Source of the DNA: Fen-999 sp035505955
GTDB taxonomy: Bacteria; Pseudomonadota; Gammaproteobacteria; Burkholderiales; Rhodocyclaceae
Direction: 5' to 3'
Assembly: GCA_035505955.1 (NCBI GenBank)
Contig: DATJQH010000137.1
Location: 12,051-76,050 of the forward strand
DNA: 64,000 bases
The notes under the pieces were generated by a model. It was not told the origin of the DNA. It worked only from the letters and a program-made list of their open reading frames with translations, and made no database searches. Below, one piece after another: positions 1 to 9,811 of this stretch; positions within the stretch are counted from its first letter, which is position 1; each line of letters starts with the position of its first letter. The position numbers and the translations under genes were made by a program.

Positions 1-699
1 GACCGTGCAATCGTCGCTGATGGTGATCGGCCTGTTCGACAGCGCGTGCGGACACAACGGCACGAGGCCGATTCCGGCCACCATGGGATGCAGGATCGGA
101 CCGTTGGCCGAAAGGGAGTAGGCCGTCGAACCCGTCGGGGTAGCAACGATCAGGCCGTCGGCGCGCAGCAGATACAGGAACTCGCCGTCGACTTCGACCT
201 TCATCTCGATCATGCGGCCGAGATCGCCCTTGTTCACCACGACCTCATTGAACGCCGGGCTGCCGCACAAGCGCACGCCATCACGCCAGATCTCGCCCTC
301 CAGCAGTACGCGCCGGTCGGCCGCGAACCGCCCCGCCAGGAGATCGCCAATGCCGGTCAGCATTTCGTTGTGGGCGATGTCGGTCATGAAGCCGAGCCGC
401 CCCTGGTTTACGCCGGCCAGGGGCACGCCGAACGCGGCCAATTGTCGCGCCGCATACAGCATGGTGCCATCCCCGCCCATCACGATGGCCACATCGGCCT
501 CGCCGCCCATGGTCTCGTAGCTGGCCGCGGCGGCGCCGGCCGTGCCGATCTGCCGGGCAAGCTCTTCCTCCACCAGCAGCCGCACGCCACGGGCGCGCAG
601 GAGATCGGCCAGAAGGGGCAGCGCGGCCGCCACTTCTGGGCTGTGGTACTTGCCGATTACTGCGGCAGTTCGTATTGGCTTTGTGAACGGTGTGGTCAT
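1..699 (-). CDS. nadK: NAD kinase (C-terminus cut by window start)
   Basis: Phosphorylates NAD to NADP in the cytoplasm. The reading frame is open from an ATG at 699 to the window edge (233 codons), so the C-terminus is missing. The NAD-kinase GGDGT motif is present (VMGGDGTMLYAAR), followed by GVNQGRLGFMTDI, the substrate-binding NEVVVNKG segment and the TPTGSTAYSLSANGPI segment, all in the family order. The gene is divergent from hrcA with only 44 bases between the two starts, the usual betaproteobacterial arrangement. Identity is certain. The far end cannot be judged. Confidence 0.96.
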   Translation of the reverse strand, partial: MTTPFTKPIRTAAVIGKYHSPEVAAALPLLADLLRARGVRLLVEEELARQIGTAGAAAASYETMGGEADVAIVMGGDGTMLYAARQLAAFGVPLAGVNQGRLGFMTDIAHNEMLTGIGDLLAGRFAADRRVLLEGEIWRDGVRLCGSPAFNEVVVNKGDLGRMIEMKVEVDGEFLYLLRADGLIVATPTGSTAYSLSANGPILHPMVAGIGLVPLCPHALSNRPITISDDCTV

Positions 700-743
700 G
701 GTTTTTGATTAAACCATATCTTGTTTCCCGCTAAAATCGCCAT

Positions 744-1763
744 ATGCTCGATCGTCGTGCCCAGTCCTTGCTCAAGACCCTGATCGAACGGTACATCGTC
801 GAAGGACAACCGGTCGGTTCGCGCACCCTTTCGCGCCATTCCGGGCTCGAACTTTCGCCCGCCACGATCCGCAATGTCATGTCGGATCTGGAGGAACTGG
901 GCTTCATCGCCAGCCCGCACACGTCTGCCGGCAGGATACCGACACCCAAGGGCTACCGGCTGTTCGTGGATACATTGCTCACGGTACAGCCCCTGGGACG
1001 CCATCAGATATCGGAAATTCGCGAGGCAATCCAGCCCGACCAGCCCCAGCGGCTGATCAGCCATGCCTCGCAATTGCTCTCGGAACTGACCCATTTCGCC
1101 GGCGTCGTCGTGGCGCCGCGACGGCAGTTGCCGCGCATCAGGCAGATCGAGTTCCTCAGTCTCTCGGACACGCGCATCCTGCTCATCATCGTCACCAGCG
1201 AAGGGGACGTGCAGAACCGGATCCTCTTCACGCAGCGCCGCTATACGCAGGCCGAGCTCGCGACGGCGGCAAACATCCTGACCGAGCATTTCGCAGGCCT
1301 CGACTTCCAGCAGATCCGCCTGCGCCTTCAGGACGAACTGAAACAACTGCGTTCCGACATGGTCGAGCTGATGAGCGCCGCGGTCGAGGCGGGAAGCGAG
1401 GCGGTTGCGGATGCGGGCGCACAGTACGTGATCAGCGGCGAGCGGAACCTGCTCGGCGTCGAGGACCTGTCGTCGAACATGGACCGCCTGCGCCGCCTGT
1501 TCGACCTCTTCGAGCGGAAGACCGGGCTCATGGAACTCCTCGACCTGTCGAGCCGGGCCGACGGCGTGCAAGTTTTCATCGGCGGCGAATCCGGCATTGC
1601 CTCGCTGGACGAATGCAGCGTCGTTGCCGCACCGTACGAGGTCGATGGCGAAGTAATCGGGACGATCGGCGTCATCGGGCCCACGCGCATGGCCTACGAG
1701 CGCGTGATCCCGATCGTGGACATCACGGCAAGACTCCTGGCCAGCGCCCTGTCGGCTCCGTGA
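744..1763 (+). CDS. hrcA: Heat-inducible transcription repressor HrcA
   Basis: HrcA represses class I heat-shock operons (usually groESL) by binding CIRCE inverted repeats and is folded by GroEL. The 339-residue length is typical. The N-terminal winged helix shows LIERYIVEGQPVGSRTLS and LSPATIRNVMSDLEELG, followed by PHTSAGRIPTPKGYRLFV, all family signatures. The C-terminus carries the GAF-like dimerisation domain. The stop overlaps the hemH start by four bases. I find no CIRCE element before hrcA, grpE or dnaK, so its targets probably lie elsewhere (inference). Confidence 0.97.
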   Translation: MLDRRAQSLLKTLIERYIVEGQPVGSRTLSRHSGLELSPATIRNVMSDLEELGFIASPHTSAGRIPTPKGYRLFVDTLLTVQPLGRHQISEIREAIQPDQPQRLISHASQLLSELTHFAGVVVAPRRQLPRIRQIEFLSLSDTRILLIIVTSEGDVQNRILFTQRRYTQAELATAANILTEHFAGLDFQQIRLRLQDELKQLRSDMVELMSAAVEAGSEAVADAGAQYVISGERNLLGVEDLSSNMDRLRRLFDLFERKTGLMELLDLSSRADGVQVFIGGESGIASLDECSVVAAPYEVDGEVIGTIGVIGPTRMAYERVIPIVDITARLLASALSAP

Positions 1764-2734
1764 GCACCGCCATCCTGCTGGTCAACCTCGGCACGCCGGA
1801 AGCGCCCACGGCGGCGGCGCTGAGGATCTACCTCGCCGAATTCCTCGCCGACCGTCGAGTCGTGGATCTGCCGCGCGCAATCTGGTGGCCGGTCCTGCAC
1901 GGCATCGTCCTGCGCACGCGCCCCGAAAAGTCGGCCGCCAAGTACGCGCGCATCTGGACGCGCGACGGCTCGCCGCTCCGGCTGCACACCGAGCGGCAAG
2001 CCAAGCTCGTCAAGGGCCTGCTCGGTCACCACGGCTACCAGGACATCACTGCAACGTGGGCCATGCGCTACGGCCAGCCATCGATCGCCTCGGTACTCGA
2101 CGGACTTGCAGGCAGCGGAGTGCGCCAGGTACTCGTCCTGCCGCTCTATCCCCAATACGCGGGCAGCAGCACGGGCAGCACCGAGGATGCCCTTGCCGCG
2201 TGGCAGCGTCGCCATCCCGACGGGCCGGCAATCCTGACGGTACGCGATTATCACGACCACTCCGGTTACATCTCCGTCCTCGCGCAGACCGTGCGCGACC
2301 ACTGGATGGCCCATGGCCGCGCCGAGCAACTCGTAATGAGCTTCCATGGCATACCGACACGCGCCGTGCGTCGCGGCGATCCCTATGCCGACCAATGTCG
2401 GCGCACCGCGGAACTGCTTGCCACGGACCTCAACCTGCCCCGGGACACGTGGCAGATGACCTTCCAGTCGCGCTTTGGCGCCGCCGAGTGGCTGCAACCC
2501 TACACGCAGCCGACACTCGAACGCCTGGCACGCCAGGGCATAAGGCGGGTGGACGTGATCTGTCCAGGCTTTGCAGGCGACTGCCTGGAAACCCTCGAAG
2601 AGATCGGCATCGAATGCCGCGACGCCTACCTCGCCGCCGGCGGCCGCGAGTTCCGCTACATCCCCTGCCTCAACGAACGGCCGGACTGGATTGCGGCTCT
2701 GACGGACGTCGCGCTCAAGCGCCTGGGCGCCTGA
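1760..2734 (+). CDS. hemH: Ferrochelatase
   Basis: Inserts Fe(II) into protoporphyrin IX, the last step of protohaem synthesis. The GTG at 1760 is chosen because it overlaps the hrcA stop (GTGA) and gives the canonical beginning STAILLVNLGTPEAPTAAAL. The open frame continues upstream inside hrcA but without homology to the family. The catalytic region MSFHGIPTRAVRRGDPY contains the conserved metal-chelating His. FQSRFGAAEWLQPYT and the C-terminal CPGFAGDCLETLEEI are also family motifs. The 324-residue length fits proteobacterial HemH. Translational coupling to hrcA is likely. Confidence 0.96.
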   Translation: MSTAILLVNLGTPEAPTAAALRIYLAEFLADRRVVDLPRAIWWPVLHGIVLRTRPEKSAAKYARIWTRDGSPLRLHTERQAKLVKGLLGHHGYQDITATWAMRYGQPSIASVLDGLAGSGVRQVLVLPLYPQYAGSSTGSTEDALAAWQRRHPDGPAILTVRDYHDHSGYISVLAQTVRDHWMAHGRAEQLVMSFHGIPTRAVRRGDPYADQCRRTAELLATDLNLPRDTWQMTFQSRFGAAEWLQPYTQPTLERLARQGIRRVDVICPGFAGDCLETLEEIGIECRDAYLAAGGREFRYIPCLNERPDWIAALTDVALKRLGA

Positions 2735-2746
2735 GCCGGCACTGCC

Positions 2747-3085
2747 TCAACGATCCCAGTGGAACGTGTGCAACACACGGTGCAAGACCGGCGTGACGAT
2801 GATGGCTGCCGTAACGATGAACACGAGTCCCGCATACAGCGCATAGGCGCCGGCGAACAGCTTGCCTGCGTCGGTTTGTGGAGCGTTGACCGGGCCCATG
2901 CCGCCGAGCAGCATGGCGGCGTTCAGGAACGCGTCAAGCCAGCCAAAGCCCTCGGTCACCACGTACCCGATCATGCCAATGGCAAGCGAGATCGACAGAA
3001 ACACCATGGCGACAGCGACATGACCTGCAACACGCCGTACAAAACTGCCCCGCGATACCGGTGGTTGCCTACTGGATTCGTACAC
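2747..3085 (-). CDS. Small inner-membrane protein of unknown function
   Basis: A 112-residue protein starting at a GTG, which I do not recognise by name. After a basic N-terminus it has two or three hydrophobic segments (about residues 24-45 and 80-103). A glycine-rich stretch LLGGMGPVNAP between them resembles a re-entrant or pore-like loop, which is only a visual impression. It is convergent with hemH and divergent from the signalling cluster, standing alone. An internal Met (start of MVFLSISLAIG) would give a shorter form beginning inside the first membrane segment, so the longer reading is preferred. Confidence 0.7.
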   Translation of the reverse strand: MYESSRQPPVSRGSFVRRVAGHVAVAMVFLSISLAIGMIGYVVTEGFGWLDAFLNAAMLLGGMGPVNAPQTDAGKLFAGAYALYAGLVFIVTAAIIVTPVLHRVLHTFHWDR

Positions 3086-3247
3086 AATTGTGCGGCTTCG
3101 AGTCGTCTATCTGCAACAATGTAGCGCAAGCGCGGCGGTCGAAAACGTTTCATGCGCGCGGCCACATAACTTTCGCGATATAGTCTCACTGCTAAGATGG
3201 TTGCGGTCAATTGCTCGGTTGATGACCGCCCCAAGAGGGAGAAAGCT

Positions 3248-3694
3248 GTGAACAGAACGATATTGCTGGTCGAAGACAACCCCGACGACGAGTTCCTGGC
3301 TCTGCGGGCCTTGCACAAGAACAATGTCGCGAACGAGGTCATCGTCGCGCGCGACGGACTGGAAGCGCTGGAGTACCTGTTCGGCGAGGGTGCACGGGCA
3401 GGCAAACCGCCCTTGCAACCGGAAGTGATCCTGCTGGATCTAAAACTGCCCAAGATCGACGGGATCGAAGTTCTACGCCGGGTACGCGCGGACGAACGCA
3501 CGCGCCGCATCCCAACCGTGATCCTGACCACTTCGGGCGAAACAGTGGACATCGAGGCCAGTTACGACAACGGCTGCAACAGCTACATTCGCAAGCCCGT
3601 TGATTTCGAGCAGTTCATCGAGGCCGTGCGCCAACTGGGCCTTTACTGGCTGGTCCTCAACAAGACGGCACAGTCCGACACGCTCGCTTCCTGA
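3248..3694 (+). CDS. Single-domain response regulator, Rcp1-like
   Basis: A stand-alone receiver domain of 148 residues with no output domain. The start at GTG 3248 is supported by the purine-rich GAGGGAGAAAG just upstream. The longer open frame from 3197 has no such site. The acidic pocket is in LLVEDNPDDEFLA, the phosphoacceptor Asp at about 64 in ILLDLKLPKIDG, and the conserved Lys in YIRKPVDF. The NPDDE form is typical of regulators paired with phytochrome-type histidine kinases. The kinase at 10741-12252 is of that type and is the obvious partner (inference). A TATAGT at 3179-3184 may be a -10 box, but no good -35 is visible. Confidence 0.9.
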   Translation: MNRTILLVEDNPDDEFLALRALHKNNVANEVIVARDGLEALEYLFGEGARAGKPPLQPEVILLDLKLPKIDGIEVLRRVRADERTRRIPTVILTTSGETVDIEASYDNGCNSYIRKPVDFEQFIEAVRQLGLYWLVLNKTAQSDTLAS

Positions 3695-3699
3695 CCGGC

Positions 3700-5415
3700 A
3701 TGCCGGAAGGCCTCATCAAGCTGCTGTTCGCCGAGGACGTCGAGGACGACGTCGTCCTCATCCTGCGCGAACTGCGCCGGAACGGACTGCGGGTCGAGCA
3801 CCAGCGAGTAGACTCCGCAGCGACAATGCGCGCCGCGCTTGCCGCGCACGATTGGGATGTCGTCATCACCGATCACAACATGCCCGGATTCGATTCGGGC
3901 GCCGCCCTGGAGATCGTGCGCCGCCACGACCCGGACCTGCCGGTGATCATCGTCTCGGGCACCATCGGCGAAGAAATGGCCGTCGAGGCCATGCGCATGG
4001 GTGCAAAAGACTACATCATGAAGAACAACCTGCGTCGCCTCGTGCCCGCGATAAGGCGCGAACTCGACGACGCGGGCGCCCGGCAAGCCCGGCGCAGCGC
4101 CGAAGCGGCGATCCAGCATCTGGCCATGCACGATGCCCTGACCGGGCTGCGCAACCGCGCCAGTTTTCTCGCGGCGCTGGAAGGCCTGCTGAATCAAGCC
4201 CGACACGAGGACGGGCAGCACAGCCTGCTGTTTCTCGACCTGGACCAGTTCAAGATCGTCAATGACACTTGCGGCCACCTCGCGGGCGACGAGATGCTCA
4301 AGCAACTGTCGGAAGTGCTGCACCGGCCGATCCGCGGCAGTGACCTTCTGGCGCGCGTCGGCGGTGACGAATTCTGCATCCTGCTGGAAAACTGCGTGCT
4401 GGACCGGGCTCGCAGTGTCGCCGAAACCTTGCGCACGGCGGTCCATGATTTTCGCTTCCTGTGGAATGGCAAAGTGTTTTCGGTCGGCGTCAGCATCGGC
4501 ATCGTCGCCATCGACAAGCACAGCGGCAGCGCCAACGACATCCTGAGCGCAGCCGACATGGCCTGTTACGCGGCCAAGGATCGCGGTCGGGACGCCATCC
4601 ACGTCTATGAGCGCAATGACCAGGAAATGACCCGCCGCCGCGGCGAAATGGACTGGGTGAGCCGCATCGACGATGCCTTGCACGCCAACCGTTTTCGCCT
4701 GTGGCGCCAGCCGATACGTCTGCTTGGCGGTGTCGGAGGGATTCACCATTACGAACTGCTGCTGCGCATGCTCGACCCGGACGGCAATGTCGTGCTGCCC
4801 GGCGCCTTCCTGCCCGCGGCGGAACGCTACGACCGCATGCGCGACATCGACCGCTGGGTGATCGACAATGGGCTGCGATACATTGGAACCCACCGGGAGT
4901 CGGGGGACCAGTTCCACGCGATCAACCTGTCTGGCGGCTCCCTGAGCGACGACAGCCTGCGCGAATTCGTCGGCGACCGGATCGCAGCGTATGGCGTCGA
5001 TCCGCGCGGCATCTGCTTCGAGATCACGGAAACGGTCGCCATCGGGAACTTCCAGGCCGCAGTCGATTTCATGCAAAACCTGCGCGGCATCGGCTGCCGT
5101 TTCGCGCTGGACGATTTCGGCAGCGGGCTGAGTTCGTTCGCATACTTGAAGTCACTGCCCGTCGACTTCATCAAGATCGACGGCAAGTTCATCCGCAACC
5201 TGCGCAGCGATCCCATGGACCGGGCGATCGTCGAAGCCATCCACCGCGTTGCACACGTTGCCAGCCTGCGCACGATCGCCGAATTCGTGGAGGATTCGGC
5301 CCTGATCGACATCCTCGAAGGGATCGGGGTTGACTTCGCGCAGGGATACGGCGTCGGCCGGCCGGAACCCCTGCAAATCCCGGAACGAACCATCGCGGCC
5401 ACTGCAACTTCCTAG
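3700..5415 (+). CDS. REC-GGDEF-EAL cyclic-di-GMP signalling protein
   Basis: A three-domain cytoplasmic regulator of cyclic-di-GMP, 571 residues. The receiver domain (about 7-125) has its phospho-Asp near 58 (VVITDHNMPG). The GGDEF domain has an intact active site at 221-225 (RVGGDEFC), so cyclase activity is possible. The EAL domain (about 315-560) keeps the catalytic residues in INLSGG, CFEITET, ALDDFGSG and FIKIDGKF, with the signature triplet reading ELL (residue 352 onward), a common active variant. It starts five bases after the upstream receiver gene and is surely co-transcribed. It probably converts kinase output from this cluster into c-di-GMP changes. Confidence 0.93.
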   Translation: MPEGLIKLLFAEDVEDDVVLILRELRRNGLRVEHQRVDSAATMRAALAAHDWDVVITDHNMPGFDSGAALEIVRRHDPDLPVIIVSGTIGEEMAVEAMRMGAKDYIMKNNLRRLVPAIRRELDDAGARQARRSAEAAIQHLAMHDALTGLRNRASFLAALEGLLNQARHEDGQHSLLFLDLDQFKIVNDTCGHLAGDEMLKQLSEVLHRPIRGSDLLARVGGDEFCILLENCVLDRARSVAETLRTAVHDFRFLWNGKVFSVGVSIGIVAIDKHSGSANDILSAADMACYAAKDRGRDAIHVYERNDQEMTRRRGEMDWVSRIDDALHANRFRLWRQPIRLLGGVGGIHHYELLLRMLDPDGNVVLPGAFLPAAERYDRMRDIDRWVIDNGLRYIGTHRESGDQFHAINLSGGSLSDDSLREFVGDRIAAYGVDPRGICFEITETVAIGNFQAAVDFMQNLRGIGCRFALDDFGSGLSSFAYLKSLPVDFIKIDGKFIRNLRSDPMDRAIVEAIHRVAHVASLRTIAEFVEDSALIDILEGIGVDFAQGYGVGRPEPLQIPERTIAATATS

Positions 5416-5440
5416 GACCGGGTCGAGGGAGGAAGAGCAG

Positions 5441-7579
5441 ATGAGGACCGATCCCCGCCACGCGTTACATGTCTTCCTCCTGGCCGCCTGCGCACTGCCC
5501 GCCGCGGCCCACGCGGATGATCCGATCTTGCTCATGTTGTCTGGCGACGAGCAACTCGTCAGCATCGCAACGGGATCGCCGCGACCCGTATCGAAAGCTC
5601 CATCGGTCGCCACGGTCATTACTGCGGACGACATCAAGGCCACAGGCGCCACCACGTTGAGCGAGATCCTCGAGACGGTACCCGGCGTGCATGTGTCGCG
5701 CAATGGCTTCCTTTGGCAACCGCTGTATTCGATCCGGGGCATTCTTACCGCCAATAACCCGGAAGTGCTTGTACTGATCAACGGCATTCCAATCACCAGC
5801 GGGTTTTACGGCGATCGAGGTCGGATGATCGTAGACCTGCCGCTGGAGAGTGTATCTAGGATCGAGGTCATACGCGGACCCGGCTCGGCCCTGTATGGCG
5901 CCGAAGCGGTGTCCGGCGTCATCAATATTGTCACCAAGACAGCCGGGGAGATCGACGGCACGGAATCGGGCTTGCGCGCGGGCTCGTTCGAGACTTACGA
6001 CGCCTGGGTGCAGCATGGTGGCCGCTGGAGTGAAGTCAACGTTGCCGGTTATCTGCACCTGGGTTCGACGGAGGGTTATCGCCGCACAATCGCTGCCGAC
6101 GCACAGACTGCTCTCGACAGGACTTTCGGCACCCACGCTTCGCTTGCGCCTGGACCGCTGAACGTCGGTCGCGACAGCATCGATGCCCGCCTCGACTTGT
6201 CCGGCGACAAATGGCGCTTCCGCGTAGGCTACATCGACCGCAACCATGCACAAACCGGCACGGGAGTCGCGGACGCGCTCGATCCGCTGACCGAAGGGCA
6301 CGGTACCTACACCAGTGCCGACCTCACCTGGCACGACGCCAGGTTCACCGAAAACTGGTCAGTCACCGCGCAGGCTAGCTACTACGACATCGCAGAGGAA
6401 AACACCGATGTCACATTGTTCCCGGCCGGCTCGGCATTGCCCCTTGCACTCCCCGGTGGCACAGGGTCGTCCATCGGCATGGTCGGACGGCCGCAGCACT
6501 GGGAACGCCAGGAGCGCCTGAGCATTTCCGGCCTCTATGGCGGATTCGAGAAGCACAAGCTGCGCCTCGGAGCGGGCTACAACTTCGACGACCTGTACAA
6601 GGTCACCGAGACCAAGAACTTCACGTACATGAACGTTCCTGGCATCGGCTACGTGCCGGTCTGCGTGGACCTTGCATGTTCGATGGTCACGGCCACACAG
6701 GCCAACGGCCTCCTGTTCCTCGCGCCGCATTCGCGCAACTTGCTCTATGCGTACGCTCAGGACGAATGGTCCCTGGCGCCCGACTGGACCCTGACCGCGG
6801 GGGTGCGCCGCGACGACTACTCCGATTTCGGCGGCACCACCAACCCGCGCGTCGCGCTGGTCTGGGATACGGCCTACAACCTGACCACCAAGCTCATGGT
6901 CGGCCGCGCGTTCCGCGCACCCTCGTTCGTCGAGTTGTATGACATCAACAACCCGGCCGCGCTGGGCAACCCGGAACTGAAGCCGGAAGCCATCGACACG
7001 ACGGAACTGGCGTTCGCCTGGCAGGCAAGGCCCGGGCTGCGGACCGGCCTCAGTATGTTCCACTACCGGATGCGGGATGTCATCCGCCTGACGGCAAACG
7101 CCGACCCGACAACCGGGAGCACGTTCCGGAACGCCGGCGCGCAGACCGGCAATGGCTTCGAACTGGAGTTCACCTGGGACGCCGCGACGGACGTGAAGTT
7201 GTCCGGCAACTATGCCTACCAGCGGTCGATAGACGAAACCACCCATCAGGATGCGGGACTGGCGCCGCACAACCGCGTCTACTTGCGCGCCGACTGGGCG
7301 TTCGCCGCCGGCTGGACGATCTCCGGGCAAGTCAATCGCGTTGCCGATCGCAAGCGCCAGGCGGGCGACACGCGCGCGCCGATCGCCGACTACACGACGA
7401 CTGACTTGACCCTGCGGACGACTAAGCTGCACAAGGACGTTGAACTCGCCTTTTCGGTGCGCAACCTGTTCAACGTCGACGCGCGCGAACCAACCGCGGC
7501 GGCGGCGGCCATCAATCTGCCCTACGACCTGCCGCTGCCCCGACGCAGCTTCTTCGCCGAACTGACGTACCGATTGTGA
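5441..7579 (+). CDS. TonB-dependent outer-membrane receptor, copy 1
   Basis: A 712-residue ligand-gated outer-membrane porin. The ATG at 5441 is preceded by GAGGGAGGAAGAG and opens a signal peptide ending AAAHA. The plug domain is clear (SVATVITADDIKATGA, then IRGPGSALYGAEAVSG and VINIVTKTAGEIDG), followed by a 22-strand-type barrel with ASYYDIAEENTDVTLF and FRAPSFVELYD, ending in FAELTYRL. A Cys pair (VCVDLACSM) in one loop probably forms a disulphide. It is a close paralogue of the next gene over its whole length. The ligand is unknown. There is no sigma/anti-sigma pair nearby. Its neighbours are two-component and c-di-GMP genes. Confidence 0.93.
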   Translation: MRTDPRHALHVFLLAACALPAAAHADDPILLMLSGDEQLVSIATGSPRPVSKAPSVATVITADDIKATGATTLSEILETVPGVHVSRNGFLWQPLYSIRGILTANNPEVLVLINGIPITSGFYGDRGRMIVDLPLESVSRIEVIRGPGSALYGAEAVSGVINIVTKTAGEIDGTESGLRAGSFETYDAWVQHGGRWSEVNVAGYLHLGSTEGYRRTIAADAQTALDRTFGTHASLAPGPLNVGRDSIDARLDLSGDKWRFRVGYIDRNHAQTGTGVADALDPLTEGHGTYTSADLTWHDARFTENWSVTAQASYYDIAEENTDVTLFPAGSALPLALPGGTGSSIGMVGRPQHWERQERLSISGLYGGFEKHKLRLGAGYNFDDLYKVTETKNFTYMNVPGIGYVPVCVDLACSMVTATQANGLLFLAPHSRNLLYAYAQDEWSLAPDWTLTAGVRRDDYSDFGGTTNPRVALVWDTAYNLTTKLMVGRAFRAPSFVELYDINNPAALGNPELKPEAIDTTELAFAWQARPGLRTGLSMFHYRMRDVIRLTANADPTTGSTFRNAGAQTGNGFELEFTWDAATDVKLSGNYAYQRSIDETTHQDAGLAPHNRVYLRADWAFAAGWTISGQVNRVADRKRQAGDTRAPIADYTTTDLTLRTTKLHKDVELAFSVRNLFNVDAREPTAAAAAINLPYDLPLPRRSFFAELTYRL

Positions 7580-9807
7580 CCCGCAGACACCACATACCCG
7601 GGCTGGCGGATCACCACGAACGCGACGCGGAAACGTCGCTTGGTGGCGTCCGTCGTCCGGACGCAAGAGCGCGTCTGACCGGGCTCATCGCCTTGGCACT
7701 CCGACTGCCCTGTCTGTTCCTGGTTGTCGCAGCCGCCCTGCCGCATCAGGCGCGCGCCGAAGATCCTCTTCTGCTGATGCTCTCGGGCGACGAACAGCTC
7801 GTCAGCATCGCCACCGGCACGCCGCAGCCGGTGTCCAAGGCGCCCTCGGTCGCGACCGTTATCACGGCCGCCGACATCAAGGCGACCGGCGCCACCGATC
7901 TGAGCGAAATACTGGAGACCGTGCCGGGCCTTCACGTCTCCCGCAATGGCTTCTTGTGGCAGCCTATCTACTCAATTCGTGGCATCTCCACGCAATTCAA
8001 TCCGGAAGTGTTAATCCTGCTCAATGGCATTCCGATCACGAACGGCTTCTACGGTAATCGCGGTAACCAGATGGGCGGTTTCCCGGTCGATCATGTTTCC
8101 CGCATCGAGGTGATACGCGGCCCGGGTTCGGCGCTGTACGGCGCGGAGGCAGTATCCGGGGTTATCAACATCGTCACGAAGACCGCCAACGAGATCGACG
8201 GCACCGAGTTCGGGCTGCGCGCCGGCTCCTTCGACACTTACGACGGTTGGGTCCAACACGGCGGCCGAGTCGGTGAGGTCGATGTCGCCGCCTACCTGCG
8301 ACTGGGCCACACCGACGGTTTCCGCCGCACGATCGAAGCGGACGCCCAGACCGCACTCGATAGCGCGTTCGGCACCCACGCGTCCCATGCGCCGGGGCAA
8401 ATCAATACCGGTTACGACTCTATCGACGCGCGTCTCGATTTGTCTTTCGATAAATGGCGTTTTCGCACCGGATACATCGGACGGCCAAACCTGGAAATGG
8501 GAGCCGGCGTTGCCGATGCGCTCGACCCCACGACCAAGTCCGACGCCCACTATGCCAACGCCGATCTCACCTGGCATGACGCCAAGTTCAGCCAAGACTG
8601 GGATGTTACCGCGCAGGCCAGCTACTACGATATTGCCGAGACCAACAGCGACGTCACCCTGTTTCCGGCCGGCTCGGCGTTGCCATTGCCGCTGCCCGGC
8701 GGCACGGGTTCCACTATTGGCATGGTCGGCAGACCCCAGCACTGGGAGCGGCAGGAGCGGCTGAGCCTGTCCGGACTCTACGGCGGACTCGAAAGGCACA
8801 AGCTGCGCGTCGGAGCCGGCTACAACGTGGACGATTTGTACAAGACCACGGAAACCAAGAACTTCACCTTCGCGGGCGGCGTGCCAGTGTGCATAAACCT
8901 CGACTGCTCGATGGTCACGGCCACCGAGGCCAACGGGCTGCTGTTCCTGTCGCCGCATCTGCGTCGCTCCTACTACGCATACGCCCAGGACGAATGGTTT
9001 TTCGCGCCGGACTGGACCCTGACCGCCGGTTTGCGCCACGACCGCTATTCCGATTTCGGCGGCACGACCAATCCGCGCCTCGCCGTCGTCTGGGATACGG
9101 CCTACAATCTGACCACCAAGCTGATGTTCGGCCGCGCCTTCCGAGCGCCTACGTTCGTCGAGTTGTATACCGTCAACAACCCGGCGTCGCGCGGCAATCC
9201 CGACCTGAAGCCGGAAACCATAGACACTACCGAACTGGCCTTCGCCTGGCAGGCCCAGCCCAATCTTAAGACGGGCCTCAACCTGTTCCACTACCGGATG
9301 CAGGACGTGATCCGGTACGTTGCCAATGCCGACCCCTCCACCGGCAGCACTGCGCAGAACGCGGGCGACCAGCATGGCAGCGGCTTCGAACTGGAATTCG
9401 CGTGGGACGCAACTGCCGACATTCGGCTCCTGGGCAACTATGCCTATCAGCGTTCCATCGACGAGAACACCAACCAGGATGCCGGTTTGGCGCCACATCA
9501 CCACGCCTACCTGCGGACAGACTGGCGCTTCGTTCCCGGCTGGACGCTCTCAGGCCAGGTCAATTACGTAGCTGACCGCAAACGCCAGGCCGGCGACACG
9601 CGCCCGCAGATTGCCGACTACACGACCGCCGACCTGACGCTGCGCACCAATCGGCTGCACAAGGATCTTGAGCTTGCCTTGTCGGTCCGCAACCTGTTCG
9701 ACGCCAACGCCCGCGAGCCGACCTCCGGCGCCGCTGCGGTCAACATCCCTTTCGACCTGCCGCTGCCCGGACGAAGCTACTTCGCCGAACTGCGGTATCG
9801 CTTGTAG
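7576..9807 (+). CDS. TonB-dependent outer-membrane receptor, copy 2
   Basis: A tandem paralogue of the preceding receptor. Most plug and barrel segments are the same or nearly so (LMLSGDEQLVSIATG, DLSEILETVPGLHVS, GRPQHWERQERLS, RNLFDANAREP). The GTG at 7576 overlaps the upstream stop, giving 743 residues with an unusually long, charged leader of about 35 residues before the hydrophobic signal core. A TTG near 7693 would give a more normal signal peptide, so the start is uncertain. The loop Cys pair is kept (VCINLDCSM). The copies differ mostly in loop segments, which suggests ligand divergence after duplication. Confidence 0.92.
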   Translation: MTRRHHIPGLADHHERDAETSLGGVRRPDARARLTGLIALALRLPCLFLVVAAALPHQARAEDPLLLMLSGDEQLVSIATGTPQPVSKAPSVATVITAADIKATGATDLSEILETVPGLHVSRNGFLWQPIYSIRGISTQFNPEVLILLNGIPITNGFYGNRGNQMGGFPVDHVSRIEVIRGPGSALYGAEAVSGVINIVTKTANEIDGTEFGLRAGSFDTYDGWVQHGGRVGEVDVAAYLRLGHTDGFRRTIEADAQTALDSAFGTHASHAPGQINTGYDSIDARLDLSFDKWRFRTGYIGRPNLEMGAGVADALDPTTKSDAHYANADLTWHDAKFSQDWDVTAQASYYDIAETNSDVTLFPAGSALPLPLPGGTGSTIGMVGRPQHWERQERLSLSGLYGGLERHKLRVGAGYNVDDLYKTTETKNFTFAGGVPVCINLDCSMVTATEANGLLFLSPHLRRSYYAYAQDEWFFAPDWTLTAGLRHDRYSDFGGTTNPRLAVVWDTAYNLTTKLMFGRAFRAPTFVELYTVNNPASRGNPDLKPETIDTTELAFAWQAQPNLKTGLNLFHYRMQDVIRYVANADPSTGSTAQNAGDQHGSGFELEFAWDATADIRLLGNYAYQRSIDENTNQDAGLAPHHHAYLRTDWRFVPGWTLSGQVNYVADRKRQAGDTRPQIADYTTADLTLRTNRLHKDLELALSVRNLFDANAREPTSGAAAVNIPFDLPLPGRSYFAELRYRL

Positions 9808-9811
9808 CCGC

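Noticed and set aside
700..743. CIRCE operator or clear sigma70 promoter between nadK and hrcA
   Set aside because: No TTAGCACTC-type inverted repeat is present. The TTGATT and TAAAAT hexamers are 21 bases apart, which is too far.
3197..3247. Upstream start for the single-domain response regulator at 3197
   Set aside because: No ribosome-binding site there and no receiver homology before GTG 3248, which has a strong purine-rich site.
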